Source: Roseovarius salincola
GTDB lineage: Bacteria > Pseudomonadota > Alphaproteobacteria > Rhodobacterales > Rhodobacteraceae
Direction: 5' to 3'
Length of the DNA: 64,000 nt
Assembly (NCBI RefSeq): GCF_026891095.1
Contig: NZ_JAPTNL010000009.1
Location: 62,001 to 126,000 of the forward strand
Part shown: in pieces, positions 7,792 through 17,478 of the stretch
How the letters are laid out: each line of letters begins with the position of its first letter
Numbering within the stretch: position 1 is the stretch's first letter
The notes under the pieces: model-generated
Databases searched by the model: none
What the model saw: only the letters and a program-made list of their open reading frames with translations
What the model was told of the DNA's origin: nothing
Position numbers and translations under genes: made by a program

Positions 7792-8994
7792 ATGAGCATG
7801 ACAGATTACGACATAGTCGTCTCGGGCGGGGGCGTTGCCGGGCTGACGGCGGCGGCTCTTTTCGGAAATGCAGGCTTTTCAGTCCTTTGCGTCGATCCCG
7901 CACCACCGGTGACGGCGCGTGACGCCGAAGGCTCGGACCTGCGTACGACCGCCTTCCTGCAACCTGCCCAGGCTTTGCTCCACCAGGCCGGTCTCTGGGC
8001 GCGCCTTGCCCCTTATGCCGCCGACCTGCAGATCATGCGCATCGTCGATGCGGGCGGGGCCACCGCCGCGCCGCGCATCACCAAGGAATTCGACGCCGCC
8101 GACATTTCGACCGGGCCGTTCGGGTGGAACCTGCCCAACTGGCTTTTGCGCCGCGAGCTGGTGGCGCATCTGGAAGAGATGGCCAATGTCACCTTTCTCG
8201 CCGGCACCGGCTTTGCCTCGCTTTTCACGCGCGAGGCTGAGGCGCGCGTCGGGCTGAGCGACGGCACCCGCGTGCGCTGTCGGCTGGTGATCGCCGCCGA
8301 CGGGCGCAACTCGCCGGTTCGCGAGGCAACGGGCGTGGAGGTCAAGACCACGCGCTATGGGCAAAAGGCATTGGCCTTCACCGTAACGCATCCGATCCCG
8401 CACGAGAATGTCTCGACCGAGATCCACCGCTCGGGTGGCCCCTTCACCCTCGTACCGCTGCCCGACTATGACGGGCGCCCCTCTTCTGCGATCGTCTGGA
8501 TGGAGGAAGGCCCCGAGGTGCGGCGGCTCGAGGCGCTCCCTGTCGCCGCGTTCGAGGCGGCGATGAATGAACGCTCCTGCATGCTGTTCGGACCGCTGAC
8601 GCTGGCCTCGCGGCGCACGGTCTGGCCGATCATCAGCCAACTGGCCGAGCGTATGAACGCCGAGCGCGTCGCGCTTGTCGCCGAAGCCGCTCATGTGGTG
8701 CCACCGATCGGTGCGCAAGGGCTTAACATGAGCCTTGGTGACATGCGCGTGCTGCTGGAACTGGCCGAGTCCGCCCCCGAAAGGCTGGGCGATGCGCAAA
8801 TGCTGGCCAGCTATCACCGCCGCCGCCACTTCGAGGTCGTGGCAAGGGTCAAGGGGATCGATATTCTCAACCGGGCGTCGATGATGCACGCGCAGCCCCT
8901 GCGGGATGCACGCGCCATGACGCTTGACGCGATCTATTCGCTGGCCCCCGTGCGCAAGACGCTGATGCAACTGGGGCTTGGCGCGCGCGGCTGA
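7792..8994 (+). CDS. UbiH/UbiF-type FAD monooxygenase
   Basis: Flavoprotein of 400 residues that by family hydroxylates the ubiquinone ring, needed for aerobic respiration. It shows the N-terminal dinucleotide-binding fingerprint VVSGGGVAGLTAAALFG, the mid-protein GD-like region (LVIAADGRNSPVRE) and the second FAD motif, here VALVAEAAHVVPPIGAQGLN, which matches the UbiH signature. GGAGGG lies about 6 bases before the ATG at 7792; the longer frame from 7636 runs through the upstream gene. Alphaproteobacteria have several paralogues (UbiH, UbiL, UbiM) and I cannot say which position of the ring is targeted. Confidence 0.88.
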   Translation: MSMTDYDIVVSGGGVAGLTAAALFGNAGFSVLCVDPAPPVTARDAEGSDLRTTAFLQPAQALLHQAGLWARLAPYAADLQIMRIVDAGGATAAPRITKEFDAADISTGPFGWNLPNWLLRRELVAHLEEMANVTFLAGTGFASLFTREAEARVGLSDGTRVRCRLVIAADGRNSPVREATGVEVKTTRYGQKALAFTVTHPIPHENVSTEIHRSGGPFTLVPLPDYDGRPSSAIVWMEEGPEVRRLEALPVAAFEAAMNERSCMLFGPLTLASRRTVWPIISQLAERMNAERVALVAEAAHVVPPIGAQGLNMSLGDMRVLLELAESAPERLGDAQMLASYHRRRHFEVVARVKGIDILNRASMMHAQPLRDARAMTLDAIYSLAPVRKTLMQLGLGARG

Positions 8995-9000
8995 ACCCGC

Positions 9001-10128
9001 TTAAAGAACCTTGTCCAGAACCGCTTTCAGCCGCGCCAGGGCGCCGGGCACATCATAGAGCTTGTCGAGCCCGAAGAGCCCCAGCCGGAAGGTGCGAAAC
9101 CCCTCCGGCTCGTCGCAGGCCAGCGGCACACCGGCGGCAATCTGCATGCCTTCGGCCGCGAATTTGCCGCCGTTCTGAATATCGGGGTCGTCGGTGTAGC
9201 TGACCACCACGCCCGGTGCGCCGAACCCATCGGCGGCGACTGACACGATGCCTTTCTTCGCAAGCATCGAACGCGCCCCGTCGCCGAGGGCCCATTGCGC
9301 CTCGCGCAGGCGCGCGAAGCCGTAATCGCGGGTCTCGATCATCGTGTCGCGAAAGGCGCGCAGCGCGTCGGTGGGCAGGGTGGCGTGATAGGCATGTCCG
9401 CCGTTCTCATAGGCCTGCATGATGTCGCGCCACTTCTTCAGATCCAGCGCAAAACTGTTGGAGCTGGTATTGGCAAGTCGCGAAATCGCACGCTCGGAGA
9501 GCATCACCAGACCGGCAGAGGGCGAGGCGGACCAGCCCTTTTGCGGCGCCGAGATCAGCACATCCACGCCGGTGGCCTTCATATCGACCCACGCACAGCC
9601 CGAGGCGATACAATCCAGCACCATCAGCGCCCCTGCATCATGCGCGGCCTCTGCCAGTGCGGCGATATAGTCATCTGGCAGGATCATCCCCGCCGAGGTC
9701 TCCACATGAGGGGCAAAGACCACATCCGGGTTCGCATCATGGATACTGGCCGTCACCTCGTCGATCGGGGCCGGGGCGAAGGGAGCCTGCGCCCCGTTGC
9801 CTGTCTGGCGGGCCATACAGACAGTGGTTTCTGCGGTGAATGCGCCAGCATCGAAAATCTGGCTCCAGCGATAGGAAAACCAGCCGTTGCGCACGATCAA
9901 CGCATGGGCATCCTTGCCGAACTGCCGGGCGACGGCCTCCATCGCGCAGGTGCCGCCACCGGGCACCAGCGCCACCGCATCGGCATTGTAGACATCTTTC
10001 AGCATCCCCGAAATGTCGCGCATCACCTGCTGAAACTGCTCGCTCATGTGATTGAGCGAGCGGTCGGTGAACACGACCGAGTATTCCAGAAGGCCGTCGG
10101 GATCCACGGTGTCAAGCAGTGCGGTCAT
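9001..10128 (-). CDS. class V PLP-dependent aminotransferase
   Basis: Cytoplasmic fold-type I PLP enzyme of 375 residues, of the alanine-glyoxylate / 2-aminoethylphosphonate aminotransferase group. Seen are the glycine-rich PGGGTCAMEAV cofactor loop near 57, the aspartate of VLDCIASG near 170, and the lysine expected to form the Schiff base in SAPQKGWSASPSAG near 195. The substrate is not evident. It is convergent with the flavin hydroxylase, 6 bases apart, and is followed upstream by the two Lrp regulators, which may control it, since Lrp proteins often regulate amino-acid enzymes nearby. Confidence 0.88.
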   Translation of the reverse strand: MTALLDTVDPDGLLEYSVVFTDRSLNHMSEQFQQVMRDISGMLKDVYNADAVALVPGGGTCAMEAVARQFGKDAHALIVRNGWFSYRWSQIFDAGAFTAETTVCMARQTGNGAQAPFAPAPIDEVTASIHDANPDVVFAPHVETSAGMILPDDYIAALAEAAHDAGALMVLDCIASGCAWVDMKATGVDVLISAPQKGWSASPSAGLVMLSERAISRLANTSSNSFALDLKKWRDIMQAYENGGHAYHATLPTDALRAFRDTMIETRDYGFARLREAQWALGDGARSMLAKKGIVSVAADGFGAPGVVVSYTDDPDIQNGGKFAAEGMQIAAGVPLACDEPEGFRTFRLGLFGLDKLYDVPGALARLKAVLDKVL

Positions 10129-10217
10129 GGCGATGTCTCCTTATTGGCGTTGGCCAAGTGCTAGCGCGCCGCGGCGTCAAAGGCAAAGTCTAGATGCCGT
10201 TCTTGTCACGGGTGCGC

Positions 10218-10676
10218 CTAACCGATGGGGCCGGAGCGCCGCTCTTCGCTCAGAATGACATTGGCCTCGACATCACCGACGCCGGGCAAGGTCATCAGGC
10301 GACGGCGCAGGACGCGTTCGAAGTCGGCGATGTCCCGGGCCACCACGCGCAGGCGATAATCATAAAGGCCCAGGATATGCTCGACTGTCTGCACTTCGGG
10401 GATGGCCGATACGGCGCGCTCGAAATCCTCAAGGCTGACGCGCCCCTTGGTGACCAGCTTGATCCCCAGGAACACAGTGACGCCGAATCCCAGCTTTTCG
10501 CGGTCCAGATCCAGGCGCTGCCCCTTGATGACGCCGCTTTCGCGCAGGCGCTTGATGCGCCGCCAGGTGGCGGGCTGCGACAGGCCCAGCTTGCGGCCAA
10601 GGGCGCTGGCGCTTTGGGTGGCGTCGCGGCTCAATTCGCGCAGCAGGCTGCGGTCGGTTGTATCAAGGTCGATCAT
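10218..10676 (-). CDS. Lrp/AsnC-family regulator (second of pair)
   Basis: Transcription regulator of 152 residues: a winged helix at about 5-55 (LGLSQPATWRRIKRLRESG) followed by the RAM/AsnC ligand-binding domain (VEHILGLYDYRLRVVARD). Its ATG overlaps the stop of the upstream Lrp gene by 4 bases (ATGA), so the pair is translationally coupled. It may form hetero-oligomers with its partner and respond to an amino acid. The divergent ilvC gene 5' of the pair makes branched-chain amino acids a reasonable guess for the effector; this is inference. Confidence 0.93.
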   Translation of the reverse strand: MIDLDTTDRSLLRELSRDATQSASALGRKLGLSQPATWRRIKRLRESGVIKGQRLDLDREKLGFGVTVFLGIKLVTKGRVSLEDFERAVSAIPEVQTVEHILGLYDYRLRVVARDIADFERVLRRRLMTLPGVGDVEANVILSEERRSGPIG

Positions 10677-11128
10677 AGCGGCAGCACCTCGTCGGACTTG
10701 ATCCGCGCGACATGCATCAGCGCCTCGATATCGGCTATATGAGGCAGGGTCAGGATATCGGTGCGATAGATCTGCTGATAATGCGCCATGTCCCGCGCGA
10801 TCACCGAAAGGCGCACGTCGACACGGCCAAGAAATGTCTGAATTTCAACCACATGGCTGACCTCGCGGGCGCCCTCCATGAACTCGTCGAATGCGCGGGC
10901 TTGGGTCTTGTCGAGCGTGATGCGTAACGATACCTCGACCTCGTAGCCAAGCGCGCGCCAGTCAATCACCGCATGATTGCCCCGGATGATCCCCGCCGCC
11001 GTCAGCCGCTCGAGCCGGCGGGCGCAGGTCGCGGGGGTCACGCCCGCAAGATCGGCAAGGTCCGCCGGGCCAAGGCCTGGGCCGTGCTGGTAGTGGCGCA
11101 GGATGCGTCTGTCCGTGTCGTCAAGCAT
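10673..11128 (-). CDS. Lrp/AsnC-family regulator (first of pair)
   Basis: Regulator of 151 residues with the same layout as its downstream partner: N-terminal HTH (DLAGVTPATCARRLERL) and RAM domain (VVEIQTFLGRVDVRLSVIARD). The two proteins are clearly paralogous but differ throughout, so the duplication is old. It is divergent from ilvC across a 134-bp interval that is AT-rich near 11140-11190, where both promoters must lie. Confidence 0.93.
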   Translation of the reverse strand: MLDDTDRRILRHYQHGPGLGPADLADLAGVTPATCARRLERLTAAGIIRGNHAVIDWRALGYEVEVSLRITLDKTQARAFDEFMEGAREVSHVVEIQTFLGRVDVRLSVIARDMAHYQQIYRTDILTLPHIADIEALMHVARIKSDEVLPL

Positions 11129-11223
11129 GAAATTTTCGCATTTGTCGAATATAGAGAAGTGATATACCGAACTTAGGAGGAATAAAACGCCTTTTGCACA
11201 CAGTTTTCCCGCGTTGCGCTTAA

Positions 11224-12285
<1,062 letters not shown>

Positions 12286-12315
12286 TCCAGGACGTCGTCT
12301 GACCGACAGCGGATC

Positions 12316-12344
12316 GACCCCGGCCTTTTGGCCGGGGTCTTTTC
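12316..12344 (+). terminator. rho-independent terminator of ilvC
   Basis: A perfect 10-bp stem GACCCCGGCC / GGCCGGGGTC with a TTTT loop is followed by a T-rich tract, 30 bases after the ilvC stop. Confidence 0.9.
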
Positions 12345-12377
12345 TTTCAGAGCCGAAACACGTCAACAGGGTCGTAT

Positions 12378-13289
12378 ATGCCTGAAATCACGGGAAAAAG
12401 CTGGCTCATGGTGGCGACGCTCGGGCTGGTCTGGGGCGCCACCTTCATGGTGATGGCCATCGCGCTGGAAGGGATTACGCCGTTCTGGCTGGCCGCGGCG
12501 CGGATCGGGTTTGCGACGCTTCTGATGATGGCGATATGGGGATTCAGAGGTTTCAAGTTATTCGCGCAGCCAATTGAAAAACAAGACATAATAAGGCTTC
12601 TTGCCATTGGCGCACTATCATCCGCAGTGCCCTTCATGTTGCTGAGCTGGGGGCAGCAATATGTCACTTCGGGATTCGCGGGGGTGTCGATGGCGGCGGT
12701 GGCACTGGGTGTGCTGCCGCTGGCGCATTTCATGGTGCCGGGCGAGCGGCTTTCGCCGCGGAAGGTGGCCGGATTCATCATCGGATTTGTCGGGGTGGTC
12801 GTTTTGATTGGTGGACAAGCCTTTGAATCAACAGGGGAATCTCTTGAATTCTTTGGGCGCGCTGCTTGTCTGGGCGCGGCGAGTTGTTACGCGCTGAGTT
12901 CGGTTCAGATGCGTCTTTTGCCGAAGATGGATTCAATCGGGCTGAACGCGGTGACCCTGATGATCGGCGCGGTGATCGTGGTTTCGGCGGCTTGGGCGGT
13001 CGAGGGCGCGCCACCAAGAACGGACCGTAACACATTGTATGTGCTTCTTTTTCTGGGTCTTGTCCCGACTGCCGGTGCGTCGTTGCTGAGGGTGTTGGTA
13101 ATCCGGTCGGCGGGACCGGTGTTCATGAGCCTGGTCAACTACCAGGTGCCGGTCTGGTCGGTGCTGCTGGGCGCGCTTATCCTGTCAGAGCCCTTGCCAC
13201 CAAGCCTTTTGACCGCCTTGTCACTGATCCTGTGCGGCGTCGGATTGAGCCAATACGGGGCCTTGAGCCGCCTGTTCGGGCGCGGTTGA
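12378..13289 (+). CDS. EamA/DMT-family transporter
   Basis: Inner-membrane permease of 303 residues with ten predicted helices in two EamA repeats (LGLVWGATFMVMAIALEG at the start; GPVFMSLVNYQVPVWSVLLG in the second half). Members export amino acids or other metabolites, but the substrate cannot be told from sequence. It follows the ilvC terminator by 34 bases, so it needs its own promoter or read-through. Parts of its codon use (around 12540-12610) are less GC-rich than its neighbours. Convergent with folP. Confidence 0.9.
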   Translation: MPEITGKSWLMVATLGLVWGATFMVMAIALEGITPFWLAAARIGFATLLMMAIWGFRGFKLFAQPIEKQDIIRLLAIGALSSAVPFMLLSWGQQYVTSGFAGVSMAAVALGVLPLAHFMVPGERLSPRKVAGFIIGFVGVVVLIGGQAFESTGESLEFFGRAACLGAASCYALSSVQMRLLPKMDSIGLNAVTLMIGAVIVVSAAWAVEGAPPRTDRNTLYVLLFLGLVPTAGASLLRVLVIRSAGPVFMSLVNYQVPVWSVLLGALILSEPLPPSLLTALSLILCGVGLSQYGALSRLFGRG

Positions 13290-13290
13290 G

Positions 13291-13324
13291 AGCGTACAAA
13301 ACGTCCGATTTGTACGCTGCTTTT
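13291..13324 (+). terminator. terminator-like inverted repeat after EamA gene
   Basis: AGCGTACAAA (13291-13300) and TTTGTACGCT (13309-13318) form a perfect 10-bp stem with an 8-nt loop, followed by GCTTTT. It starts 2 bases after the transporter stop. The same TTTGTAC word recurs twice more just downstream, which a plain terminator does not explain. Confidence 0.6.
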
Positions 13325-13389
13325 GTACCTAATTCACGGGGTCGCGCGGAGAATTTGTACAAAGCCGATTTTCCGGCACTTTATCCACA
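13322..13389. repeat. TTTGTAC repeats, TTTGTACAAA palindrome and a DnaA box
   Basis: In the convergent transporter-folP interval, TTTGTAC recurs at 13322-13328 and as the full palindrome TTTGTACAAA at 13354-13363. TTATCCACA, a perfect consensus DnaA box, lies at 13381-13389. The interval has no gene. Whether these elements work together is unknown. Confidence 0.6.
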
Positions 13390-13405
13390 GATGAAGCCGG
13401 GAAAA

Positions 13406-14422
13406 TCAGCCCGCATTCTGACCGAGGGTTGCGGCCTGCCAGAGGCGCAGCGCCTCGGCGGTCTCGCGCAGGTCATGGACGCGCAAAAGCTGCATTCCCT
13501 GCGCCACCCCGGCCAGCGCGACGGCGATCGAGCCGGGGGCGCGGCGGCGGGCCTCTTCGGTGCCGCCGATGGTGCCGATGAACCGCTTGCGCGATACACC
13601 GAGCAGCACCGGACATCCCAACCCGTGAAACAGCGAGAGGTTCTGCAGGAGTGTGAGGTTGTGTTCCAGCGTCTTGCCAAAGCCGATGCCGGGATCGACC
13701 ACGATCTGCCCCTGGGGGATGCCAAGCGCGGTGAGGGCGGTGACGCGTTCTTGCAGGTAGTCGTAGATGTCGAGCGCGACATTGTCGTAATGCGGATCGG
13801 CCTGCATGAGGTCGGGCGTGCCCTGGGCATGCATCACGCAGACCGGCAGCCCGGCGGAGGCGGCGAAGGGCGCCAAATCCGGGTCGAAGGTGAAACCGGC
13901 CACGTCATTGATGAGATTCGCACCGGCCGCCTGAGCGGCGCGGGCCACGGGGGCCTTGCGGGTGTCGATGGAAATCGGGATGCCTGCCTCGCCCCGGATC
14001 GCCGAGATCACGGGCGCGGTGCGGCGGATTTCCTCGTCGATGGGAATTTCCTGCGCGCCGGGGCGGGTGGATTCACCGCCCACGTCGATCATCGCCGCAC
14101 CCGCGCCGATCATGTCACGGGTATGGGCGAGAGCGGCGGCAGGTTCGAAATGCTCGCCCCCATCCGAAAAGCTGTCTGGCGTCACGTTGAGGATGCCCAT
14201 GAGCTGCGGGCGCGAGAGATCGATCCCGGCGATGGGTGCGCGTGGCGCGGTCAGGCGGTCAAGCGCCTCGGGCGGCACCTGCGCGGCGGGCAGGAGGCGC
14301 GAGGGGGCGTCGCGGCGGATTTCCTCGACCGTGTCGAACCAGAGCCAGCCACCGGCGAGCGGCAGCGCCGTGTCGGGGCGGCAATGGTCATAGCGGGGCA
14401 CGGGGCGGTAATAGCTGGTCAT
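13406..14422 (-). CDS. folP: dihydropteroate synthase
   Basis: Joins 6-hydroxymethyl-dihydropterin diphosphate and p-aminobenzoate in folate synthesis; the sulfonamide target. It has 338 residues. The two signatures are present: LMGILNVTPDSFSDGG near 95 and GAAMIDVGGESTRPGA near 130, with SISIDTRK-type (PISIDTRKAPVA) and FGKTLEHN further on. The N-terminal 80 residues (MTSYYRPVPRYDHCRP) form an extension typical of Rhodobacterales FolP. The ATG at 14422 is chosen because the frame upstream has no homology. The folB fusion lies 58 bases upstream on the same strand, so this is a fol operon. Confidence 0.96.
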   Translation of the reverse strand: MTSYYRPVPRYDHCRPDTALPLAGGWLWFDTVEEIRRDAPSRLLPAAQVPPEALDRLTAPRAPIAGIDLSRPQLMGILNVTPDSFSDGGEHFEPAAALAHTRDMIGAGAAMIDVGGESTRPGAQEIPIDEEIRRTAPVISAIRGEAGIPISIDTRKAPVARAAQAAGANLINDVAGFTFDPDLAPFAASAGLPVCVMHAQGTPDLMQADPHYDNVALDIYDYLQERVTALTALGIPQGQIVVDPGIGFGKTLEHNLTLLQNLSLFHGLGCPVLLGVSRKRFIGTIGGTEEARRRAPGSIAVALAGVAQGMQLLRVHDLRETAEALRLWQAATLGQNAG

Positions 14423-14480
14423 GCGGTGTTGTCCTGCTGGGGCGCGCTCGACGTGGCGCATACACCGGCACGACGCCGAG

Positions 14481-15410
14481 TCAAAGCCCCGATTGTGCGA
14501 TGTCCTGCGCCAGAACCGGCACCGGCGCGTCGCGCGGGGGCGTTTCACCGATCAGGAGCAGGTCGGAGCCTTCCATGTGACCGGCGAACCATGCGGCCAG
14601 CGCGACGGGGTCGTCCGGCCCGCTGAGCGGGCCGTCAACCGCGTCAAGCACGATCTTGGAGGGCGCCCAGACGCTGATCTGGCCGTTCTTCATCGCCCAG
14701 TCCAGTTCGGTGCGGGTATTGACCACGACGCAGCGGTCGTCGCGCGCGGCCAGCACCCATGCGTTCTGTTCGAGCGCGAGGAGGTCGACGCGCCGCTGGG
14801 TCATCTTGTGGCCGGTGCGTGGGGCCTCTGCCTCGGGGTGGCCGACGCAGAGGATCACCGGCTCGGCGCGGGCTTCGAACTGATCGAGCCAGCGGGCGAG
14901 GTTGGGCGAGCGGATCGCGGCGTTGGTCAGGAACACCACATGCGGGTGGGGCGTGGTGTCGGCGTGCTGGCCGACGGGCTTGGTGGCGAGATCATCGACG
15001 GAGCGCACGATTTCGACGCCAAGCGCGCCGGGACCGCGATCGAGTTTCTCGATGCGCACGAAGCAGCGCACGGCCTGGGGTTCGCGCAGGATGCGTTCGG
15101 CGATGCGCTCGGACAGGGTTTCAAGAAGGTTAAGCCGTTCCTCGGCCAGTTCGGCGGCGATGGCTTCGGTCACGCGGTCATAGCTGAGGATGCGGTCAAC
15201 GTCGTCATCGAGCCGGGCCGAGACGGGGCGGACCTCGACCACGACGTTGAAGCAGACGCGCTGCGTCACGCCGCGTTCGGCCTGGAAGGCGCCGATCTCG
15301 ACCTCGACGATATGGTCGCGCAGCGAGATACGGTCCAGCGGCCCGTCAGGGGCGGTGGCGTCGGCCCGCGCGGCGGGATGTTCGAAGGCGAGGCGGATTT
15401 CGTTGCTCAT
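14481..15410 (-). CDS. folB: dihydroneopterin aldolase fused to a kinase-like C-terminal domain
   Basis: Protein of 309 residues. Residues 20-125 match FolB (ISLRDHIVEVEIGAFQAER, SYDRVTEAI, LNLLETLSERIAERIL), the enzyme that splits dihydroneopterin in folate synthesis. FolB alone is only about 120 residues. The remaining 180 residues form a second domain (VVFLTNAAIRSPNLARWLDQ, ISVWAPSKIVLD, DDPVALAAWFAGHMEGSDLL) whose strand-helix pattern resembles the amino acid kinase fold, although no clear phosphate loop is seen. The fold assignment is tentative. The gene precedes folP, which fits folate synthesis. Confidence 0.85.
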   Translation of the reverse strand: MSNEIRLAFEHPAARADATAPDGPLDRISLRDHIVEVEIGAFQAERGVTQRVCFNVVVEVRPVSARLDDDVDRILSYDRVTEAIAAELAEERLNLLETLSERIAERILREPQAVRCFVRIEKLDRGPGALGVEIVRSVDDLATKPVGQHADTTPHPHVVFLTNAAIRSPNLARWLDQFEARAEPVILCVGHPEAEAPRTGHKMTQRRVDLLALEQNAWVLAARDDRCVVVNTRTELDWAMKNGQISVWAPSKIVLDAVDGPLSGPDDPVALAAWFAGHMEGSDLLLIGETPPRDAPVPVLAQDIAQSGL

Positions 15411-15513
15411 GGCGCGGGGCTTAGCATGGCGCGCGGCGCGGGGGAATGCGTGAAAGCGACAGCGCCGGGCGCAGGGGCGGCAGCGGTGCCGGGGCAACGA
15501 TGCCCGGAACGAA

Positions 15514-15542
15514 ACAGGCCCCGGAGGATATCCGGGGCCTGT
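15514..15542 (-). terminator. terminator hairpin of ctaD
   Basis: A perfect 12-bp stem, ACAGGCCCCGGA / TCCGGGGCCTGT, with a short loop, lies 23 bases past the ctaD stop on the minus strand. The tract after it is only weakly T-rich (TTTCGTT), so termination may be partial. Confidence 0.7.
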
Positions 15543-15564
15543 CGTTGCTGTGTGCCTGACTGGG

Positions 15565-17238
15565 TCAGTGCGCGGGCTGCTTGTCCCACTCTTCCTGCTT
15601 GGGCAGATGCTCGAACGTGTGTTCGGGCGGCGGGCTGGGCAGGGTCCATTCCAGCGTGTCGGCATATTCGTTCCAGGGGTTCGCCTCGGTGGCCTTGGCG
15701 CCACGGAACAGCGAGTAGAACACCACGCCGAAGAAGAACACGAAGGACGCGAAGCTGAGGAAGGCGCCGATCGACGACCAGTAGTTCCAGAGGGCGAATG
15801 CCTCGGGATAGTCGATATAGCGGCGCGGCATGCCCTGACGGCCCAGAAAGTGCTGGGGGAAGAATGTCAGGTTGGCGCCGATGAACATCGCCCAGAAATG
15901 CAGCTTGCCGGCCCATTCGGGATACATGCGCCCGGTCATCTTGGGGAAGTAGAAGTAGATCCCCGCGAAGATCGCGAACACGGCCCCGAGGCTCATGACG
16001 TAGTGGAAATGCGCCACGACATAGTAGGTGTCGTGATAGGCGCGGTCCACGCCCGCCTGGCTGAGCACGATGCCGGTGACGCCGCCCACGGTGAACAGGA
16101 ACAGGAAGCCGAAGGCCCAGAGCATCGGCGTCTTGAACTCGATCGAGCCGCCCCACATGGTGGCGATCCAGCTGAACACCTTCACGCCGGTGGGCACCGC
16201 GATCACCATGGTGGCCATCATGAAGTAGGATTGCTGCGTCACGCTCATCCCGACGGTATACATGTGGTGCGCCCAGACGACGAAGCCCAGGAAACCGATG
16301 GCGATCAGCGCCCAGACCATCGGCAGGTAGCCGAAGATCGGCTTGCGCGAGAAGGTCGCGATCACGTGGCTGATGATGCCGAAGCCCGGAAGGATGATGA
16401 TATACACCTCGGGATGGCCGAAGAACCACAGGATGTGCTGGTAAAGCACCGGGTCGCCGCCGCCTGCGGGATCAAAGAAGGTGGTCCCGAAGTTGCGGTC
16501 CGTCAGCAGCATCGTGATGGCGCCGGCCAGAACCGGCAGTGCCAGCAGAATGAGCCAGGACGTGACGAAGATGGACCATGCGAACAGCGGCACCTTGAAG
16601 AGCGTCATGCCCGGTGCGCGCATGTTGAGGAAGGTGGTGATCATGTTGATCGCGCCGAGGATCGAGCTGGCGCCCGAAACGTGCACGGCGAAGATCGCGA
16701 GATCCATCGAGATGCCGGTCTCGTTCGAGGAGAGCGGCGGATAGAGCACCCAGCCCACGCCCGACCCGAGCTGGCCGTTGCCGCCCGGCGCGAGAAGCGA
16801 GGCGACGCCAAGCGATGTGCCCGCGACGAAAAGCCAGAAGCTGAGGTTGTTCATCCGCGGGAAGGCCATGTCGGGCGCACCGATCTGGAGCGGCATGAAG
16901 TAGTTTCCAAAGCCCCCGAACAGCGCCGGAATGACGACGAAGAACATCATCAACACGCCATGATAGGTGATCATGACGTTCCAGAGATGTCCGTTGGGTG
17001 TGCATTCGCCCGCGGCGGCCGCGGTGAAGCGTGCCCCCTCGAGGCACATGTATTGCACGCCCGGTTCCATCAGTTCCATCCGCATGTAGACGGTGAACAG
17101 AACCGAAATCAGGCCCACGACAGCCGAGGTGATCAGGTAAAGGATACCGATATCCTTGTGGTTCGTGGACATGAACCACCGGGTGAAGAACCCGCGCTGA
17201 TCTTCGTGTTCGTGGCCGTGAATGGCTGCGTCTGCCAT
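15565..17238 (-). CDS. ctaD: cytochrome c oxidase subunit I (aa3 type)
   Basis: Catalytic heme-copper subunit that reduces O2 to water and pumps protons. It has 557 residues and 12 membrane helices. The active-site motif [17 protein letters not shown] (with the His-Tyr crosslink pair), the K- and D-channel regions and the heme ligand region near [16 protein letters not shown] are all present. The ATG at 17238 follows an AGGAGG 6 bases upstream; an ATG 7 codons earlier is less well placed. Subunits II and III are not adjacent, as in other Rhodobacterales where ctaD stands alone. An FNR-type box lies about 110 bases upstream. Confidence 0.97.
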   Translation of the reverse strand: MADAAIHGHEHEDQRGFFTRWFMSTNHKDIGILYLITSAVVGLISVLFTVYMRMELMEPGVQYMCLEGARFTAAAAGECTPNGHLWNVMITYHGVLMMFFVVIPALFGGFGNYFMPLQIGAPDMAFPRMNNLSFWLFVAGTSLGVASLLAPGGNGQLGSGVGWVLYPPLSSNETGISMDLAIFAVHVSGASSILGAINMITTFLNMRAPGMTLFKVPLFAWSIFVTSWLILLALPVLAGAITMLLTDRNFGTTFFDPAGGGDPVLYQHILWFFGHPEVYIIILPGFGIISHVIATFSRKPIFGYLPMVWALIAIGFLGFVVWAHHMYTVGMSVTQQSYFMMATMVIAVPTGVKVFSWIATMWGGSIEFKTPMLWAFGFLFLFTVGGVTGIVLSQAGVDRAYHDTYYVVAHFHYVMSLGAVFAIFAGIYFYFPKMTGRMYPEWAGKLHFWAMFIGANLTFFPQHFLGRQGMPRRYIDYPEAFALWNYWSSIGAFLSFASFVFFFGVVFYSLFRGAKATEANPWNEYADTLEWTLPSPPPEHTFEHLPKQEEWDKQPAH

Positions 17239-17323
17239 TGTCTGCCTCCTGCTGGTCAATTCCCTGGGGCACGATTCCCGTAACCGTGCGCCCTTGTATC
17301 CATTCAGGTTTTAGAATGCCGAT

Positions 17324-17384
17324 GCAGGGGGGGCAATGCGAGAAGTTGACCCAGATCAAATAATTTTGTCGCACCCCCCCCTGC
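17324..17384. repeat. G7/C8 inverted repeat around an FNR box
   Basis: GCAGGGGGGG (17324-17333) and CCCCCCCTGC (17375-17384) are perfect 10-base inverted arms separated by 41 bases that contain the FNR box. Long homopolymer runs like this are otherwise absent nearby. Confidence 0.7.
17346..17359. promoter_or_regulatory. FNR/FnrL-type box upstream of ctaD
   Basis: TTGACCCAGATCAA differs from the FNR consensus TTGAT-N4-ATCAA at one position. It lies between ctaD and the cytochrome c gene, 108 bases upstream of the ctaD start. Oxygen control of the aa3 oxidase by FnrL is known in Rhodobacter relatives, so regulation of ctaD is the likely purpose. Confidence 0.6.
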
Positions 17385-17419
17385 GGAATGCCTGCCGCAG
17401 GGGCGTGCCGGAACGCAAG

Positions 17420-17446
17420 CCGCCGCGCCCGGTCGGGGCGCGGCGG
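17420..17446 (-). terminator. terminator hairpin of cytochrome c gene
   Basis: A perfect 11-bp stem CCGCCGCGCCC / GGGCGCGGCGG with a 5-nt loop lies 33 bases past the cytochrome c stop on the minus strand. No strong T-run follows. Confidence 0.6.
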
Positions 17447-17478
17447 TGAAGGGTCACGCCCTTGAAAGAGCGGGTCTT

